Assembly: GCA_963828625.1 (NCBI GenBank)
Contig: CAWHEX010000010.1
Coordinates: forward strand, 496,001-560,000
Length of the DNA: 64,000 nt
Source of the DNA: PALSA-894 sp963828625
GTDB taxonomy: Bacteria; Pseudomonadota; Alphaproteobacteria; Rhizobiales; Xanthobacteraceae
Direction of reading: 5' to 3'
The translations under genes and the position numbers were made by a program. Below the pieces are notes generated by a model, which saw nothing but the letters and a program-made list of their open reading frames with translations, searched no databases and had not been told where the DNA came from. Below are positions 46,189 through 55,501 of the stretch, piece after piece. Each line of letters starts with the position of its first letter. The stretch's first letter is position 1.

Positions 46189-46524
46189 TCACTCGCTTTT
46201 CTGTTTTTCGACCAGCACCGTGTAGGCCAGTTGCGCCGCCGACATCGCGGCCGGCCATCCGGCATAGAACGCCAGATGCGTGATCACCTCGGTGATCTCT
46301 TCCTGCGTCACGCCATTGCCGATCGCGCGCGTGAGATGCGACTCGAGCTGTTCCGGGCGATACGTGGCGATCAGCGCCGCCACGGTGACGAGGCTGCGGT
46401 CGCGCTTCGAGAGGCCCTTGCGCTCCCACAGGTCGCCGTAGACGACATCGTCGGTGTATTCGACCAGCGCGGGCACGAACGCCTTGATGCGGTCGCGCCT
46501 GGCTGACGGGGGTGCCTTGGCCAT
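46189..46524 (-). CDS. Carboxymuconolactone decarboxylase-like (AhpD fold) protein
   Basis: 111 residues, one AhpD-like helical domain. Core: DLWERKGLSKRDRSLVTVAA, RPEQLESHLTRAIGNGVTQE and ITEVITHLAFYAGWPAAMSA. The CxxC pair of redox-active AhpD is missing; the conserved His residues fit PcaC-like lactone decarboxylases. ATG 46522-46524 has GAGGGAGG upstream. Precedes the HIBADH-like gene and is probably cotranscribed. Substrate unknown. Confidence 0.88.
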   Translation of the reverse strand: MAKAPPSARRDRIKAFVPALVEYTDDVVYGDLWERKGLSKRDRSLVTVAALIATYRPEQLESHLTRAIGNGVTQEEITEVITHLAFYAGWPAAMSAAQLAYTVLVEKQKSE

Positions 46525-46611
46525 CTCGTTGTCCTCCCTCTCGTTGTTGCAGGCAGTTTGTGCGTCCGCCCCGGCGCGGTAAAGTGCCGTCCCCTCCTCC
46601 CGGTGCCTTTC

Positions 46612-47442
46612 ATGAACGCCGTTCCGGAATACGAGCTATTCGCGATCCGCTATGCGATGCGCGAGGCGAAGCGCACCGAGCACTTCATCGGCGGCGATCC
46701 GCACGACGGCCCGATGCCGATGGACTATTTCCTCTGGGTGGCGAAGGGCCCGGAGCGCACCTTCGTGATCGACTGCGGTTTCACCGAGGAAACAGCGAAA
46801 AAACGCAAACGCACGTTCCTGCGCGATCCGGTCGACGCGCTGAAACTCGTCGGCGTCGATCCCGGCAAGGTCGAGGACGTGATCCTCACCCACATGCACT
46901 ACGACCATGTGGGCAATTTCCATCGCTTCCCGAACGCGCAATTCCATTTGCAGGAGCCGGAGCTGCACTACGCGGTCGGCCGCCACATGCGCTATCCGCG
47001 GCTCTCGCATTCGTTCGAGGTGGAGGACGTAGTCGGTGTCGTTCGGCTGAACTACGCGAAGCGCGTGCTCTTTTACAATGGTGGCGCGGAGCTTGCGCCC
47101 GGCATCACCTTGCACCCGGTCGGCGGGCACTCGATGGGCTTGCAATTCGTGCGCGTACATACCCGGCGTGGCTGGGTCGTGGTCGCGTCCGACGTCACGC
47201 ATTTCTACGAGAATATGATGACGGGCCGACCGTTCACGACGGCCTTCCACATCGGCGAGATGCTGGAAGCGTTCGACACCCTGCGGGCGCAGGCGCCGAG
47301 CCCGCAGCACATCGTGCCGGGGCATGACCCGAAGGTGATGCAGTTCTACCCGCCGCCCAGCGCCGAGCTTGCCGGCATCGTGGCGCGGCTCGACGTCACG
47401 CCCGACGACGCGGAGCTGAAGAACATTCAGGAGCGGCACTAG
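46612..47442 (+). CDS. Metallo-beta-lactamase-fold hydrolase (N-acyl-homoserine-lactonase-like)
   Basis: 276 residues. The metal motif HxHxDH is ILTHMHYDHVGNF with His94, His96, Asp98 and His99. Later ligands are the His in PVGGHSMGLQ, Asp in VVASDVTHFYEN, and His in HIVPGHDPKVM, so a di-zinc site is complete. Closest general type is the quorum-quenching lactonase branch, but many relatives hydrolyse other lactones. Start at ATG 46612 just after a pyrimidine-rich leader. No signal peptide. Divergent from the decarboxylase gene. Confidence 0.88.
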   Translation: MNAVPEYELFAIRYAMREAKRTEHFIGGDPHDGPMPMDYFLWVAKGPERTFVIDCGFTEETAKKRKRTFLRDPVDALKLVGVDPGKVEDVILTHMHYDHVGNFHRFPNAQFHLQEPELHYAVGRHMRYPRLSHSFEVEDVVGVVRLNYAKRVLFYNGGAELAPGITLHPVGGHSMGLQFVRVHTRRGWVVVASDVTHFYENMMTGRPFTTAFHIGEMLEAFDTLRAQAPSPQHIVPGHDPKVMQFYPPPSAELAGIVARLDVTPDDAELKNIQERH

Positions 47443-47490
47443 CCGCCGCGCGCTCGTCCCCGCCTGCGACAACGAAGGCGTGGCTAGCGA

Positions 47491-47526
47491 TTGACGCCAC
47501 CCTTGGTCTGCTAAATGATACCAAGG
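47491..47526 (+). promoter_or_regulatory. Candidate promoter and GntR operator before the regulator gene
   Basis: A perfect inverted repeat CCTTGGT (47501-47507) / ACCAAGG (47520-47526), 12-base spacer, lies 30 bases before the GntR gene. TTGACG (47491-47496) just upstream could be a -35 box with AATGAT (47514-47519) as -10, 17 bases apart, so a bound repressor would cover the promoter. Nearby, 47450-47467 holds a degenerate piece of the REP-like repeat. Confidence 0.5.
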
Positions 47527-47555
47527 ACAGCGTTCAATGTGAGGCGCGTTGAGCA

Positions 47556-48365
47556 GTGGCGGAACGGCTGAGTGAAGCGAAGGCGCGGCGGGTCTATCTC
47601 GTCCTGCGTGACCGCATTCTCAGCAACGCTTTCGCGCCGGGCGCCCGCCTTCCCACCGAAGTCGATCTCGCGCGCTACCATCGCGTCTCCCGCGTCACGG
47701 TCCGCCGCGCGCTTGCCGAGCTCTCCCGCGAGCAACTGATCGAGCGCCGCCGTGCCAGCGGAACGCGCGTCATCTATCAGCCCGCATCCAAGCCGATGAC
47801 CGCCGACATCGCCAACGTGCTGGCGGCGCTGGTCGAGATGGGCGAACGCACGGCGAGCAAGCTGTTGTCTTTCTCCTACGTGCCGGCGACGGGCCCGATC
47901 GCCGAGGCGCTCGGCGCGGCCGCGGACGAAAAGCTGCAGCGCTCCGTGCGCGTGCGCACCACCGGCGGCATGCCGTTCTCGTATCTCGTGGCGCATGTCC
48001 CCGAGCGCATCGGCACGCATTATTCGCGTGACGATCTCGCCGCGACGCCGCTGCTTGCGCTGCTGGAGCGCTCCGGCGTGCGGATCGATCGCGCCTCGCA
48101 GCGCGTCAGCGCGGTGCTGGCGACGCCCGAAACCGCGCGCGCCCTGAAGGTGCGCGTCGGGTCGCCGCTGATCGAGCTCGTGCGCGTGGTTTATGATTGC
48201 GACGCACGCGGCGTCGAGCACCTGCATGCGCTCTACCGGCCCGACCGCTACACGCTTGAGATGGAACTGGAACGCTCGACCGACGGAAGCGGGCGCGCCT
48301 GGGCTCCGGCAAAGCCGGGGCGGCGTGCCGTCAAGGTAAAAACAGGAACCAGCAGAGGGGAATAA
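47556..48365 (+). CDS. GntR-family transcriptional regulator with UTRA domain
   Basis: 269 residues from GTG 47556. Winged-helix domain with ARLPTEVDLARYHRVSRVTV and RRALAELSREQLIERRRASG at about residues 27-70; effector-binding UTRA domain from about 90, ending LELVRVVYD-type strands and YRPDRYTLEMELERS. The HutC-subfamily layout. It begins the cluster with the Liv transporter four bases downstream, so it most likely senses the transported substrate or a breakdown product and controls this operon, including itself. Confidence 0.92.
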   Translation: MAERLSEAKARRVYLVLRDRILSNAFAPGARLPTEVDLARYHRVSRVTVRRALAELSREQLIERRRASGTRVIYQPASKPMTADIANVLAALVEMGERTASKLLSFSYVPATGPIAEALGAAADEKLQRSVRVRTTGGMPFSYLVAHVPERIGTHYSRDDLAATPLLALLERSGVRIDRASQRVSAVLATPETARALKVRVGSPLIELVRVVYDCDARGVEHLHALYRPDRYTLEMELERSTDGSGRAWAPAKPGRRAVKVKTGTSRGE

Positions 48366-48369
48366 CGAC

Positions 48370-49581
48370 ATGGCAAAGCATCACTGGAATCGCCGCACGT
48401 TTCTTCAAACCTCCGCGCTCACGGCCGCGGCGATCGCCGCGCCGGCCGTGCTGCGCGCGCAGGGCGCGCCCGTGAAGGTCGGCATCCTGCAGCCGACGTC
48501 CGGCGCCATGTCGTATTCGGGCCAGCAGGGACGCATCGGCGCGACGCTCGCGATCGAGGAGATCAACGCGGCCGGCATCAAGTCGCTCGGCGGCGCGAAG
48601 ATCGAGCCGGTGTTCGGTGACGCGCAGTCGACGCCGGACGGCGGCAATGCCGAGGTCGAGAAGATGAACGGAGCGGGCTGCGCGGCGGTGGTCGGCGGCT
48701 ACGTCTCGTCGATCTGCCTTGCGGCGAGCCAGACCGCGGCGCGCTACGACCTGCCCTACATCGTGGACGTCGGCGTCGCCGACTCGATCGTGACCCGCGG
48801 ACTGAAGAACACCTTCCGCTTCGGCCCCGGCTTCGGCGTGATCTCCAAGGCGGCGATCGACAACCTGATCACGCTGAACGACGGAGCCAACAAGGTCGCC
48901 AAGACCGTGATGATCGTGCATGAGGACTCGGCCTTCGGCTCCGGCCTCGCCGGCCTGCTCAACAAGCAGCTTCCGGAAAAAGGCTTCCAGGTGATCGAGA
49001 CGATCCCGCATCCGACGCCGACGCGCGACTTCAATAACGTCGTGACCAAGATCCGCGCCGCGAACCCCGACCTCGTGGTCCCGGCAAACTACTACAACGA
49101 ATACGTCCTGCTCGCCCGCACCATGCAGCAGCAGAAGGTGCGGCCGAAGGCGATCTACTCGATCCTCGGCGGCGCGGCCTCGTCGTACAAGTTCGTCAAG
49201 GAATTCCCCGAAGCTGCCCAGTTCATCATGGACTGCAATCACTGGTTCGATCCGAAGAACCCGAAGGCGCTCGAGCTGAAGAAGAAGGTCGAGGCGAAGG
49301 GCGAGTTCTTCACCTACGAGGTCTACATGAACTATTCGAGCGTGCTGCTGCTGGCCGACGCGCTGGAGCGCGCCGCGAGCGCGGACCGCCCGAAGATCAT
49401 CGCGGCGCTGGAGAGCTCGACCTTCTCGGGTCACGTGATGCCCTACGGGCCGACCAAGTTCGTCAATGGGCAGAACCAGGGCGCCGCGCCCGTGAACACG
49501 CAGGTGCTCGGCAACGACATCCAGGTGATCTTCCCGGCGGCCTTCGCCTCGGCGAAGCCGGTCTTCCCGATGCCGGCTTGA
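48370..49581 (+). CDS. ABC transporter substrate-binding protein, LivJ/LivK-like
   Basis: 403 residues. Tat-like signal: NRRTFLQTSALTAAAIAAPA then LRAQ. Periplasmic family 6 motifs: VKVGILQPTSGAMSYSGQQG, AAVVGGYVSSICLAASQTAA, VMIVHEDSAFGSGLAGLLNK. Ligands of this group include amino acids, amides, urea and aromatic acids. It is followed by a REP-like repeat and then livH, livM, livG, livF. Codon use and length are ordinary. Confidence 0.92.
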   Translation: MAKHHWNRRTFLQTSALTAAAIAAPAVLRAQGAPVKVGILQPTSGAMSYSGQQGRIGATLAIEEINAAGIKSLGGAKIEPVFGDAQSTPDGGNAEVEKMNGAGCAAVVGGYVSSICLAASQTAARYDLPYIVDVGVADSIVTRGLKNTFRFGPGFGVISKAAIDNLITLNDGANKVAKTVMIVHEDSAFGSGLAGLLNKQLPEKGFQVIETIPHPTPTRDFNNVVTKIRAANPDLVVPANYYNEYVLLARTMQQQKVRPKAIYSILGGAASSYKFVKEFPEAAQFIMDCNHWFDPKNPKALELKKKVEAKGEFFTYEVYMNYSSVLLLADALERAASADRPKIIAALESSTFSGHVMPYGPTKFVNGQNQGAAPVNTQVLGNDIQVIFPAAFASAKPVFPMPA

Positions 49582-49601
49582 GCGTGCGGGACATAGATAT
49601 T

Positions 49602-49672
49602 CCGCTCGTCCCCGCGAACGCGGGGACCCAGTTCTCAAGATCTGGATGCCCGCTTGCGCGGGCATGAGCGGA
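49602..49672. repeat. REP-like two-hairpin palindromic repeat, copy 3
   Basis: Outer arms CCGCTCGT / ATGAGCGG; hairpins TCCCCGC-GAAC-GCGGGGA and TGCCCGC-TTGC-GCGGGCA. Sits between the binding-protein gene and livH, ten bases before the livH start, which parallels copy 2 in the Dpp-type operon. Confidence 0.92.
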
Positions 49673-49682
49673 ATTCGACGCC

Positions 49683-50555
49683 ATGCTATCGCCGATCATC
49701 CTCGTCCCGGCGATCCTCAACGGGCTGCTGACCGGCGCCGTCTACGCGCTGGTCGCGCTCGGCCTCACGCTGATCTACGGCGTGCTGCACATCATCAACT
49801 TCGCGCACGGCGCACTGCTGACCGCCGCGATGTTCGCGGCGTTCTTCGCCCACAAGCTCCTCGGCCTTGACCCGTACCTCGCGGCCATCGGCCTGACGCC
49901 GATATTCTTCTGCCTCGGCTATATCCTGCAGCGCTTCGTGATCGGCCCGGCCGCGCACGGCGAGGACCGCAACATCCTGCTGATCACGCTCGGCCTCGCG
50001 GTCGTGATCGAGAATGCCCTGCTCTACGCGTTCCGCGCCGACACGCGCACCGTCAACCTGTCGTACGGGTTCGACGTCATCGAGGTCGGCACCGCGTTCC
50101 TGAGCGTGCCGCGCGTGATCGGCTTCTTCGTGGTGCTCGCTGTCGCGTTGGCGCTGTGGCTCGTGATGCGCTTCACCGACACCGGCAAGGCGATCCGGGC
50201 CGTCGCCAAGGAAAAACTCGGCGCGGAACTCTCCGGCATCAATGTCGCGCACATCTATGCGGTGACGTTCGGCCTCGGCACCGCGTGCCTCGCGATCGCC
50301 GCATGCCTGCTGCTGCCGACCTATTACGTCAATCCGCACGCCGGCAATGCCTTCGTGCTGGTCGCCTTTACCATCGTGGTGCTCGGCGGCATGGGCTCGG
50401 TCGCGGGCGCGCTGCTCGGCGGGCTGATCATCGGCGTCGTCGAAAGCCTCTCCGGCCTTTACCTCGGCGAATCCCTCGGTCAGGTCGGCATCTTCGTTAT
50501 CTTCATCCTCGTCTTGCTGTTTCGTCCGAGCGGCCTGTTCGGTGAACGCGCGTGA
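49683..50555 (+). CDS. livH: Branched-chain-amino-acid-type ABC permease LivH
   Basis: 290 residues with about eight membrane segments. Family features: LTLIYGVLHIINFAHGALLT in the first quarter, LVMRFTDTGKAIRAVAKEKL cytoplasmic loop contacting the ATPases, and FTIVVLGGMGSVAGALLGGL. Its start follows the REP-like repeat. Overlaps livM by four bases (GTGA). Confidence 0.94.
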   Translation: MLSPIILVPAILNGLLTGAVYALVALGLTLIYGVLHIINFAHGALLTAAMFAAFFAHKLLGLDPYLAAIGLTPIFFCLGYILQRFVIGPAAHGEDRNILLITLGLAVVIENALLYAFRADTRTVNLSYGFDVIEVGTAFLSVPRVIGFFVVLAVALALWLVMRFTDTGKAIRAVAKEKLGAELSGINVAHIYAVTFGLGTACLAIAACLLLPTYYVNPHAGNAFVLVAFTIVVLGGMGSVAGALLGGLIIGVVESLSGLYLGESLGQVGIFVIFILVLLFRPSGLFGERA

Positions 50556-51517
50556 AAAACTACGCCACCATTGCGCTCGTGGTCGCGCTGCTGGCGTGCG
50601 TGCCGCTGCTCACGACGTCGAATGTCGTGCTCAACTTCATGGTCATCGCGCTGCTGATCGCACTGGTCGGGCAAGGCTGGAACGTGCTCGGCGGCTACGG
50701 CGGACAGTATTCGTTCGGGCACGCGGCGTTCTTCGGCACCGCCGCGTACACGACCGGCATCCTGCAACTGCGCTACGGCGTGAACGCGTGGGCCGGCCTC
50801 GGCCTCGGCATCGCGGCCGGAACGCTGGTCGGCGCGATCACCGGCGCGCTCAGCTTCCGCTCCGGCCTGCGCGGTTCGTATTTCGCACTGGTCACGCTCG
50901 CCTTTGCCGAAGTACTGCGCATCGTTGCGAGCGTCGCGCCGGTCACCGGCGCGGGCGTCGGCACACTGATCAAGCTCGACCTGCGGTGGGAGGCGTTCCA
51001 GTTCCAGAGCCGCGCGCCGTTCTACTGGATTATCCTCGGATTCGTTGCGATCTCGCTCGTCATCGTGCGGCGGCTCGAGCAAAGCCGCTTCGGCGCTTAT
51101 CTGGTCGCCGTGCGTGAGAACGAAGACGCCGCGAAAGCCGCCGGCATCGACGTGTTCCGCGTGAAGCTCGCCGCGATGACGCTCTCGGCCGCGATCACGG
51201 CGGCCGGCGGGTGTTTCTATGCGCAGTATTTCCTCTTCCTCGATGCGGGCATCGCGTACGGGCCGTGGATTTCGGTCGAGGCACTGCTCGCGCCGATCAT
51301 CGGCGGCATCGGCACGGCATTCGGCCCGCTGCTCGGCGCGCTGGTGGTGAAGACACTCGGGGAAGCCACCAAGCTCGCGACCGGCGACGCGCCGGGGCTC
51401 GATCTCGTCATCTATGGCAGCGTGCTGGTCGTGGTCGTGGCCTTCGCGCCGCGCGGCATCGCGGGCCTGTTCGACAGCGTGCGCGGATACTTCCGCCCGG
51501 CGAGGCCGCCCGCATGA
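50552..51517 (+). CDS. livM: Branched-chain-amino-acid-type ABC permease LivM
   Basis: 321 residues, about ten membrane segments; starts at GTG 50552. Motifs GGYGGQYSFGHAAFFGTAAY, SYFALVTLAFAEVLRI, the loop FGAYLVAVRENEDAAKAAGI and IIGGIGTAFGPLLGALVVKT. Forms the channel with LivH. Stop overlaps livG by four bases, so the four transporter parts are translationally linked. Confidence 0.94.
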   Translation: MKNYATIALVVALLACVPLLTTSNVVLNFMVIALLIALVGQGWNVLGGYGGQYSFGHAAFFGTAAYTTGILQLRYGVNAWAGLGLGIAAGTLVGAITGALSFRSGLRGSYFALVTLAFAEVLRIVASVAPVTGAGVGTLIKLDLRWEAFQFQSRAPFYWIILGFVAISLVIVRRLEQSRFGAYLVAVRENEDAAKAAGIDVFRVKLAAMTLSAAITAAGGCFYAQYFLFLDAGIAYGPWISVEALLAPIIGGIGTAFGPLLGALVVKTLGEATKLATGDAPGLDLVIYGSVLVVVVAFAPRGIAGLFDSVRGYFRPARPPA

Positions 51518-52257
51518 ACGAACTCCTGCTCGTGCAGAACATCTCGCGACGCTTCGGCGGATTGCTCGCGCTCGACCGCGCTTCGTTCATGGTCGACGAA
51601 GGCCAGATCGTCGCGCTGATCGGCCCGAACGGCGCGGGCAAGACGACGCTGTTCTCCATCATCACGGGATTTCTCGATGCGCATTCAGGACACGTGCGTT
51701 ATCACGGCGAAGAGATCACCGGGACGCCGCCGCACCTGCTGGCGCGGCGCGGGATCGCGCGCACCTTCCAGATCGCGCAGCCGTTCGCGGGATTGACGGT
51801 GCGCGAGAATATCGCGGTCGGTTCGCATCTTGCGCGCAAGCGGCGCGCCGCCGCGCTCGCGGCCGCGGAAAGCGTCGCCGCCGAAGTCGGCCTCGCGCCG
51901 ATGCTCGACCAGCCGGCCGCAAATCTCACCGTCGCGGGGCGCAAGCGGCTGGAGCTTGCCCGCGCGCTCGCGATCGAGCCGAAGCTGCTGCTGCTCGACG
52001 AGGTGCTGGCCGGGCTCAACCCGTCCGAAGTGCGCGACATGGTGCCGGTGATCCAGGCGATCCGCGCGCGCGGCATCACCATCGTGATGATCGAGCACGT
52101 CATGCAGGCGGTGATGAGCCTCGCCGAACAGGTGTTCGTGCTCGCCGAGGGCCGCATGATCGCGATGGGCCCGCCGGAAAGCATCGCGGCCGACCCGCGC
52201 GTCGTCGAGGCTTATCTCGGCCACGGCGCGTCGCAACGGATGCGCGCCAATGGCTGA
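51514..52257 (+). CDS. livG: Liv-type ABC transporter ATPase LivG
   Basis: 247 residues. Walker A GPNGAGKTTLFS, RTFQIAQPFAGLTVRENIAV, Walker B LLLLDEVLAGLNPSE, switch His in VMIEHVMQAVM. The signature reads NLTVAGRKRLELARALA, with V-A-G in place of the usual S-x-G, a common variant in LivG. ATG 51514. Overlaps livF by eight bases. Confidence 0.94.
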   Translation: MNELLLVQNISRRFGGLLALDRASFMVDEGQIVALIGPNGAGKTTLFSIITGFLDAHSGHVRYHGEEITGTPPHLLARRGIARTFQIAQPFAGLTVRENIAVGSHLARKRRAAALAAAESVAAEVGLAPMLDQPAANLTVAGRKRLELARALAIEPKLLLLDEVLAGLNPSEVRDMVPVIQAIRARGITIVMIEHVMQAVMSLAEQVFVLAEGRMIAMGPPESIAADPRVVEAYLGHGASQRMRANG

Positions 52258-52960
52258 GCTGCTCGCCATCAACGGACTGCGCGCCGGCTATGGCGCAACC
52301 GAGGTGTTGCGCGGCATCGACCTTGCGGTGAACGACGGCGAGATCGTCGCGGTGCTCGGCTCGAACGGCGCAGGAAAATCCACACTCAACCGCACGATCT
52401 CCGGCGTGGTCCGGCCCTGGCGCGGCGCGATTCGCTTCGGCGACGCCGCGATAGATCATGCGCGCCCTTCGGCCATCGTCGCGCGCGGGCTGATCCACGT
52501 GCCGGAAGGCCGCCGCATCTTCCCGAACATGAGCGTGCGCGAAAACCTCGACCTCGGCTGCTATCGCCGCGCGCGGCCGCGCCGCGAGCAGAACCGCGAA
52601 CGCGTGTTCGGCATCTTTCCGCGCCTTGCCGAGCGGCAAGCGCAAAGCGCCGGCACGCTCTCCGGCGGCGAGCAGCAGATGCTCGCCATCGGGCGCGGCC
52701 TGATGGCGGAGCCGAAGCTCCTGATCCTCGACGAGCCGTCGCTCGGCCTCTCGCCGCTGCTGGTCGAGGAGCTGTTCGCGCTCATCAAGAGCATCAATGG
52801 CCAAGGCATCGCGCTGCTGCTGGTCGAGCAGAACGTAGTGCAAAGCCTCGACGTCGCGAGCCGCGCCTACGTGCTCGACAACGGCGCGATTGTGCTGCAG
52901 GGAAACGCCGCGGACGTGCGCAACGATCCGAACCTGAAACGCGCCTATCTAGGAATGTGA
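52250..52960 (+). CDS. livF: Liv-type ABC transporter ATPase LivF
   Basis: 236 residues. GSNGAGKSTLNRTI (Walker A), VPEGRRIFPNMSVRENLDLG, TLSGGEQQMLAIGRGLM (signature) and LLILDEPSLGLSPLLVE (Walker B). C-terminus VLDNGAIVLQGNAADV is LivF-like. One base separates its stop from the next start, tying the lyase gene to the transporter. Confidence 0.94.
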   Translation: MAELLAINGLRAGYGATEVLRGIDLAVNDGEIVAVLGSNGAGKSTLNRTISGVVRPWRGAIRFGDAAIDHARPSAIVARGLIHVPEGRRIFPNMSVRENLDLGCYRRARPRREQNRERVFGIFPRLAERQAQSAGTLSGGEQQMLAIGRGLMAEPKLLILDEPSLGLSPLLVEELFALIKSINGQGIALLLVEQNVVQSLDVASRAYVLDNGAIVLQGNAADVRNDPNLKRAYLGM

Positions 52961-52961
52961 G

Positions 52962-53825
52962 ATGGTTGAGAGTTTACGCGCGCGTCTCTCGCAGAAGCCG
53001 ATCGTGGTCGCGCCCGGCGTGTACGATCCATTCACCGCGCTGGTCGCCACGCAGGCAGGCTTCGACACGCTTTATGTCTCCGGCGCCGCCATCGCGTACA
53101 CGCGGCTCGGCCGTCCAGACATCGGTCTCGTCAGCATGAGCGAGGTCGCCGAGACCATCACGCTGATCCGCGATCGCATCGGCGCGAACCTCATCGTCGA
53201 TGCCGACACCGGCTACGGCAACGCGATCAACGTCGTGCGTACCGTGCGCGCATTCGAACGCGCGGGCGCGACCGCCATTCAGCTCGAGGACCAGGATTTT
53301 CCCAAGCGCTGCGGCCATCTCGACGGCAAGGTGCTGATCCCGGCCGCCGAGATGGTGGGCAAACTCAAGGCCGCGCTCGACACGCGCGCCTCGGCGGACA
53401 CGCTGATCATCGCGCGCACCGATGCGGTCGCGGTGGAAGGCTTCGAGCGCGCGATCGAGCGCGCCGCTCTTTACAAGGAGGCCGGCGTCGACATGCTGTT
53501 CGTCGAAGCGCCGAAGTCGCGCGACGATCTCGCGCGCATCGCGAAGGCCCTGCCCAGCGTGCCGCTGATGGCCAACATGGTGGAAGGTGGCAAGACACCG
53601 ATCCTGCCCGCCACCGAACTGGAGCAGATCGGCTTCGCGCTGGTGATCTTCCCCGGCGGCATCGTGCGCGCGCTCGGCTACATGGCGGCGGAGTATTACG
53701 GCTCGCTCGCCAGCAACGGCACCACCGAGCCGTACCGCAACCGCATGCTCGGCTTCGACGAGATCAACCGCGTGGTCGGCACGCCGGAGATGATCGCGCT
53801 CGGCAAGCGCTACGAAACCCAATGA
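52962..53825 (+). CDS. PEP-mutase / isocitrate-lyase superfamily C-C lyase
   Basis: 287 residues. The metal and substrate loop is LIVDADTGYGNAINVVRTVR; the gating loop QDFPKRCGH has Cys117 in the K-R/K-C-G-H motif of lyases such as methylisocitrate lyase, dimethylmalate lyase and oxaloacetate decarboxylase. Starts at ATG 52962 with VAPGVYDPFTALVATQAGFD, typical for the branch. It would cleave a 2-hydroxy- or oxo-dicarboxylic acid made from the transported compound. Overlaps hyuB. Confidence 0.9.
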   Translation: MVESLRARLSQKPIVVAPGVYDPFTALVATQAGFDTLYVSGAAIAYTRLGRPDIGLVSMSEVAETITLIRDRIGANLIVDADTGYGNAINVVRTVRAFERAGATAIQLEDQDFPKRCGHLDGKVLIPAAEMVGKLKAALDTRASADTLIIARTDAVAVEGFERAIERAALYKEAGVDMLFVEAPKSRDDLARIAKALPSVPLMANMVEGGKTPILPATELEQIGFALVIFPGGIVRALGYMAAEYYGSLASNGTTEPYRNRMLGFDEINRVVGTPEMIALGKRYETQ

Positions 53826-55501
53826 AGCCGCTCGATCCCGTCACGCTCGCCGTGCTCAACGGCCGTCTCGTCCAGATCGCCGACGAGATGGACGCGACGC
53901 TGTTCCGCTCGGCGTTCAACCCGATCATCGCGGAGGCGCACGACGCTTGCCACGGCCTCTATCACGCGCAGACCGGCGCCACGATGGTGCAAGGCACGTC
54001 CGGCCTGCCGATCTTCGTCGGCGCGATGGCGTTCGCCGTGAAGGCCGTGATCGACAAGGTCGCGCGCGACGGCGGGTTGGAAGCGGGCGACACCTATCTC
54101 TTCAACGATCCATACGACGGCGGCACGCACCTGAACGACGTGCGGCTCGTGCGCCCGCTAATGCGAGAGGGAAAAGTATTCGCGTGGCTCGCCTCGGTCG
54201 GCCATTGGCTCGATGTCGGCGGCAACGTGCCGGGCAATTTCAACGCCAAGGCGACGGAAAGCTTTCAGGAAGGCTTCCGTATTCCGCCGGTGAAGCTCAT
54301 CCGCGGCGGCGTGATCCAGCAGGACATCATCGACATTCTCGCCGCCAACTCGCGCGTGCCGCAGTCGAACTGGGGCGACCTTAACGGCCAGCTCAACGCG
54401 CTCGATCTTGGCGAACGGCGGCTGCACACGCTGCTCGACGAGTATGGCGACGAGACGATCACGTCCGCACTCGCGGCGCTGGCGGCGCGCGCCGAAACCT
54501 TGATGCGCGCCAACATCGCGGCGCTGCCGGACGGCACCTACACGTGCGACGATTTCCTCGACAATGACGGCGTCACCGACAAGCCGCTGAAGATCGCGCT
54601 CGACCTGACGATCGCGGGCGACCGCATGACGCTCGACTTCTCGCGCTCCGCGCCGCCCTGCGACGGGCCGCTCAACATCGCGCGCTCGACCACCGTTGCG
54701 TGCTGCTACGTGGCGCTGAAGCATTTGTTCACCGACGTTCCCGCGAATGCCGGCTGCCTCGCGCCGATCGACTTCGTCATTCCCGACACCACGCTGCTCG
54801 GCGTCTCGGCGCCGCGCCCGGTCGGCGGCTACACCGAGACGATCCTGCGCGTGATCGACACGATCTTCGGTGCGTTCGCGAAGGCTGCACCCGAGCGCGC
54901 CAATGGCAGCCCATTCGCGACGATCAACGCCCTTTCGTTGGCGGGATGGCGCGAGCATGGGCGGCGCTGGGTGATGTTCTGCTTCTTCGGCGGCGGGCTC
55001 GGTGGCAACCCGGAGACCGACGGGCTCAATCACGGCAACAACCCGATCTCGACCGCGACCATTCCGCCGCTGGAAATTCTCGAGTCGCTCTATCCGGTGA
55101 TGTTCACCCAATGGGCGCTGCGGCCCGATAGCGGCGGGCCGGGCAAACATCGCGGCGGACTCGGCGCGATCTACGAGATCGAGGCGCTGGCGGATGGCGG
55201 CGCGGAAGTCTTTCTCTTGGGCGAGCGCGGCAAGTATCCACCGCCGGGAGCGAACGGCGGCGGCAGCGCGGCGCTCAACCGCTTCGTGTTCGAAACGGAC
55301 AACGGTGAAGCAACGCCGCCGCTCGTCTCGAAGGTGACCGACGTCAAGATCAGGCGCGGCCAGAAGGTGCGGCTTGAAACACCCGGCGGCGGTGGTTTCG
55401 GCGATCCGGCGGAGCGCGATCCCGCGAAGGTCGCGCGCGACGTGCGGCTCGGCTACATCACGGCGGCCGCGGCCAAGCGCGACTATAAGGCGCGCGCATG
55501 A
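53822..55501 (+). CDS. hyuB: Hydantoinase B/oxoprolinase family protein
   Basis: 559 residues. Starts LDPVTLAVLNGRLVQIADEM; then VQGTSGLPIFVGAMAF, DTYLFNDPYDGGTHLNDVRL, DFSRSAPPCDGPLNIARST, and near the end LRPDSGGPGKHRGGLGAIYE. Full-length HyuB. With HyuA it makes an ATP-dependent hydantoinase or oxoprolinase, or a carboxylase of the acetone/acetophenone type; without biochemical data these cannot be separated. Joined by ATGA overlaps to the lyase before it and hyuA after it. Confidence 0.93.
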   Translation: MKPLDPVTLAVLNGRLVQIADEMDATLFRSAFNPIIAEAHDACHGLYHAQTGATMVQGTSGLPIFVGAMAFAVKAVIDKVARDGGLEAGDTYLFNDPYDGGTHLNDVRLVRPLMREGKVFAWLASVGHWLDVGGNVPGNFNAKATESFQEGFRIPPVKLIRGGVIQQDIIDILAANSRVPQSNWGDLNGQLNALDLGERRLHTLLDEYGDETITSALAALAARAETLMRANIAALPDGTYTCDDFLDNDGVTDKPLKIALDLTIAGDRMTLDFSRSAPPCDGPLNIARSTTVACCYVALKHLFTDVPANAGCLAPIDFVIPDTTLLGVSAPRPVGGYTETILRVIDTIFGAFAKAAPERANGSPFATINALSLAGWREHGRRWVMFCFFGGGLGGNPETDGLNHGNNPISTATIPPLEILESLYPVMFTQWALRPDSGGPGKHRGGLGAIYEIEALADGGAEVFLLGERGKYPPPGANGGGSAALNRFVFETDNGEATPPLVSKVTDVKIRRGQKVRLETPGGGGFGDPAERDPAKVARDVRLGYITAAAAKRDYKARA

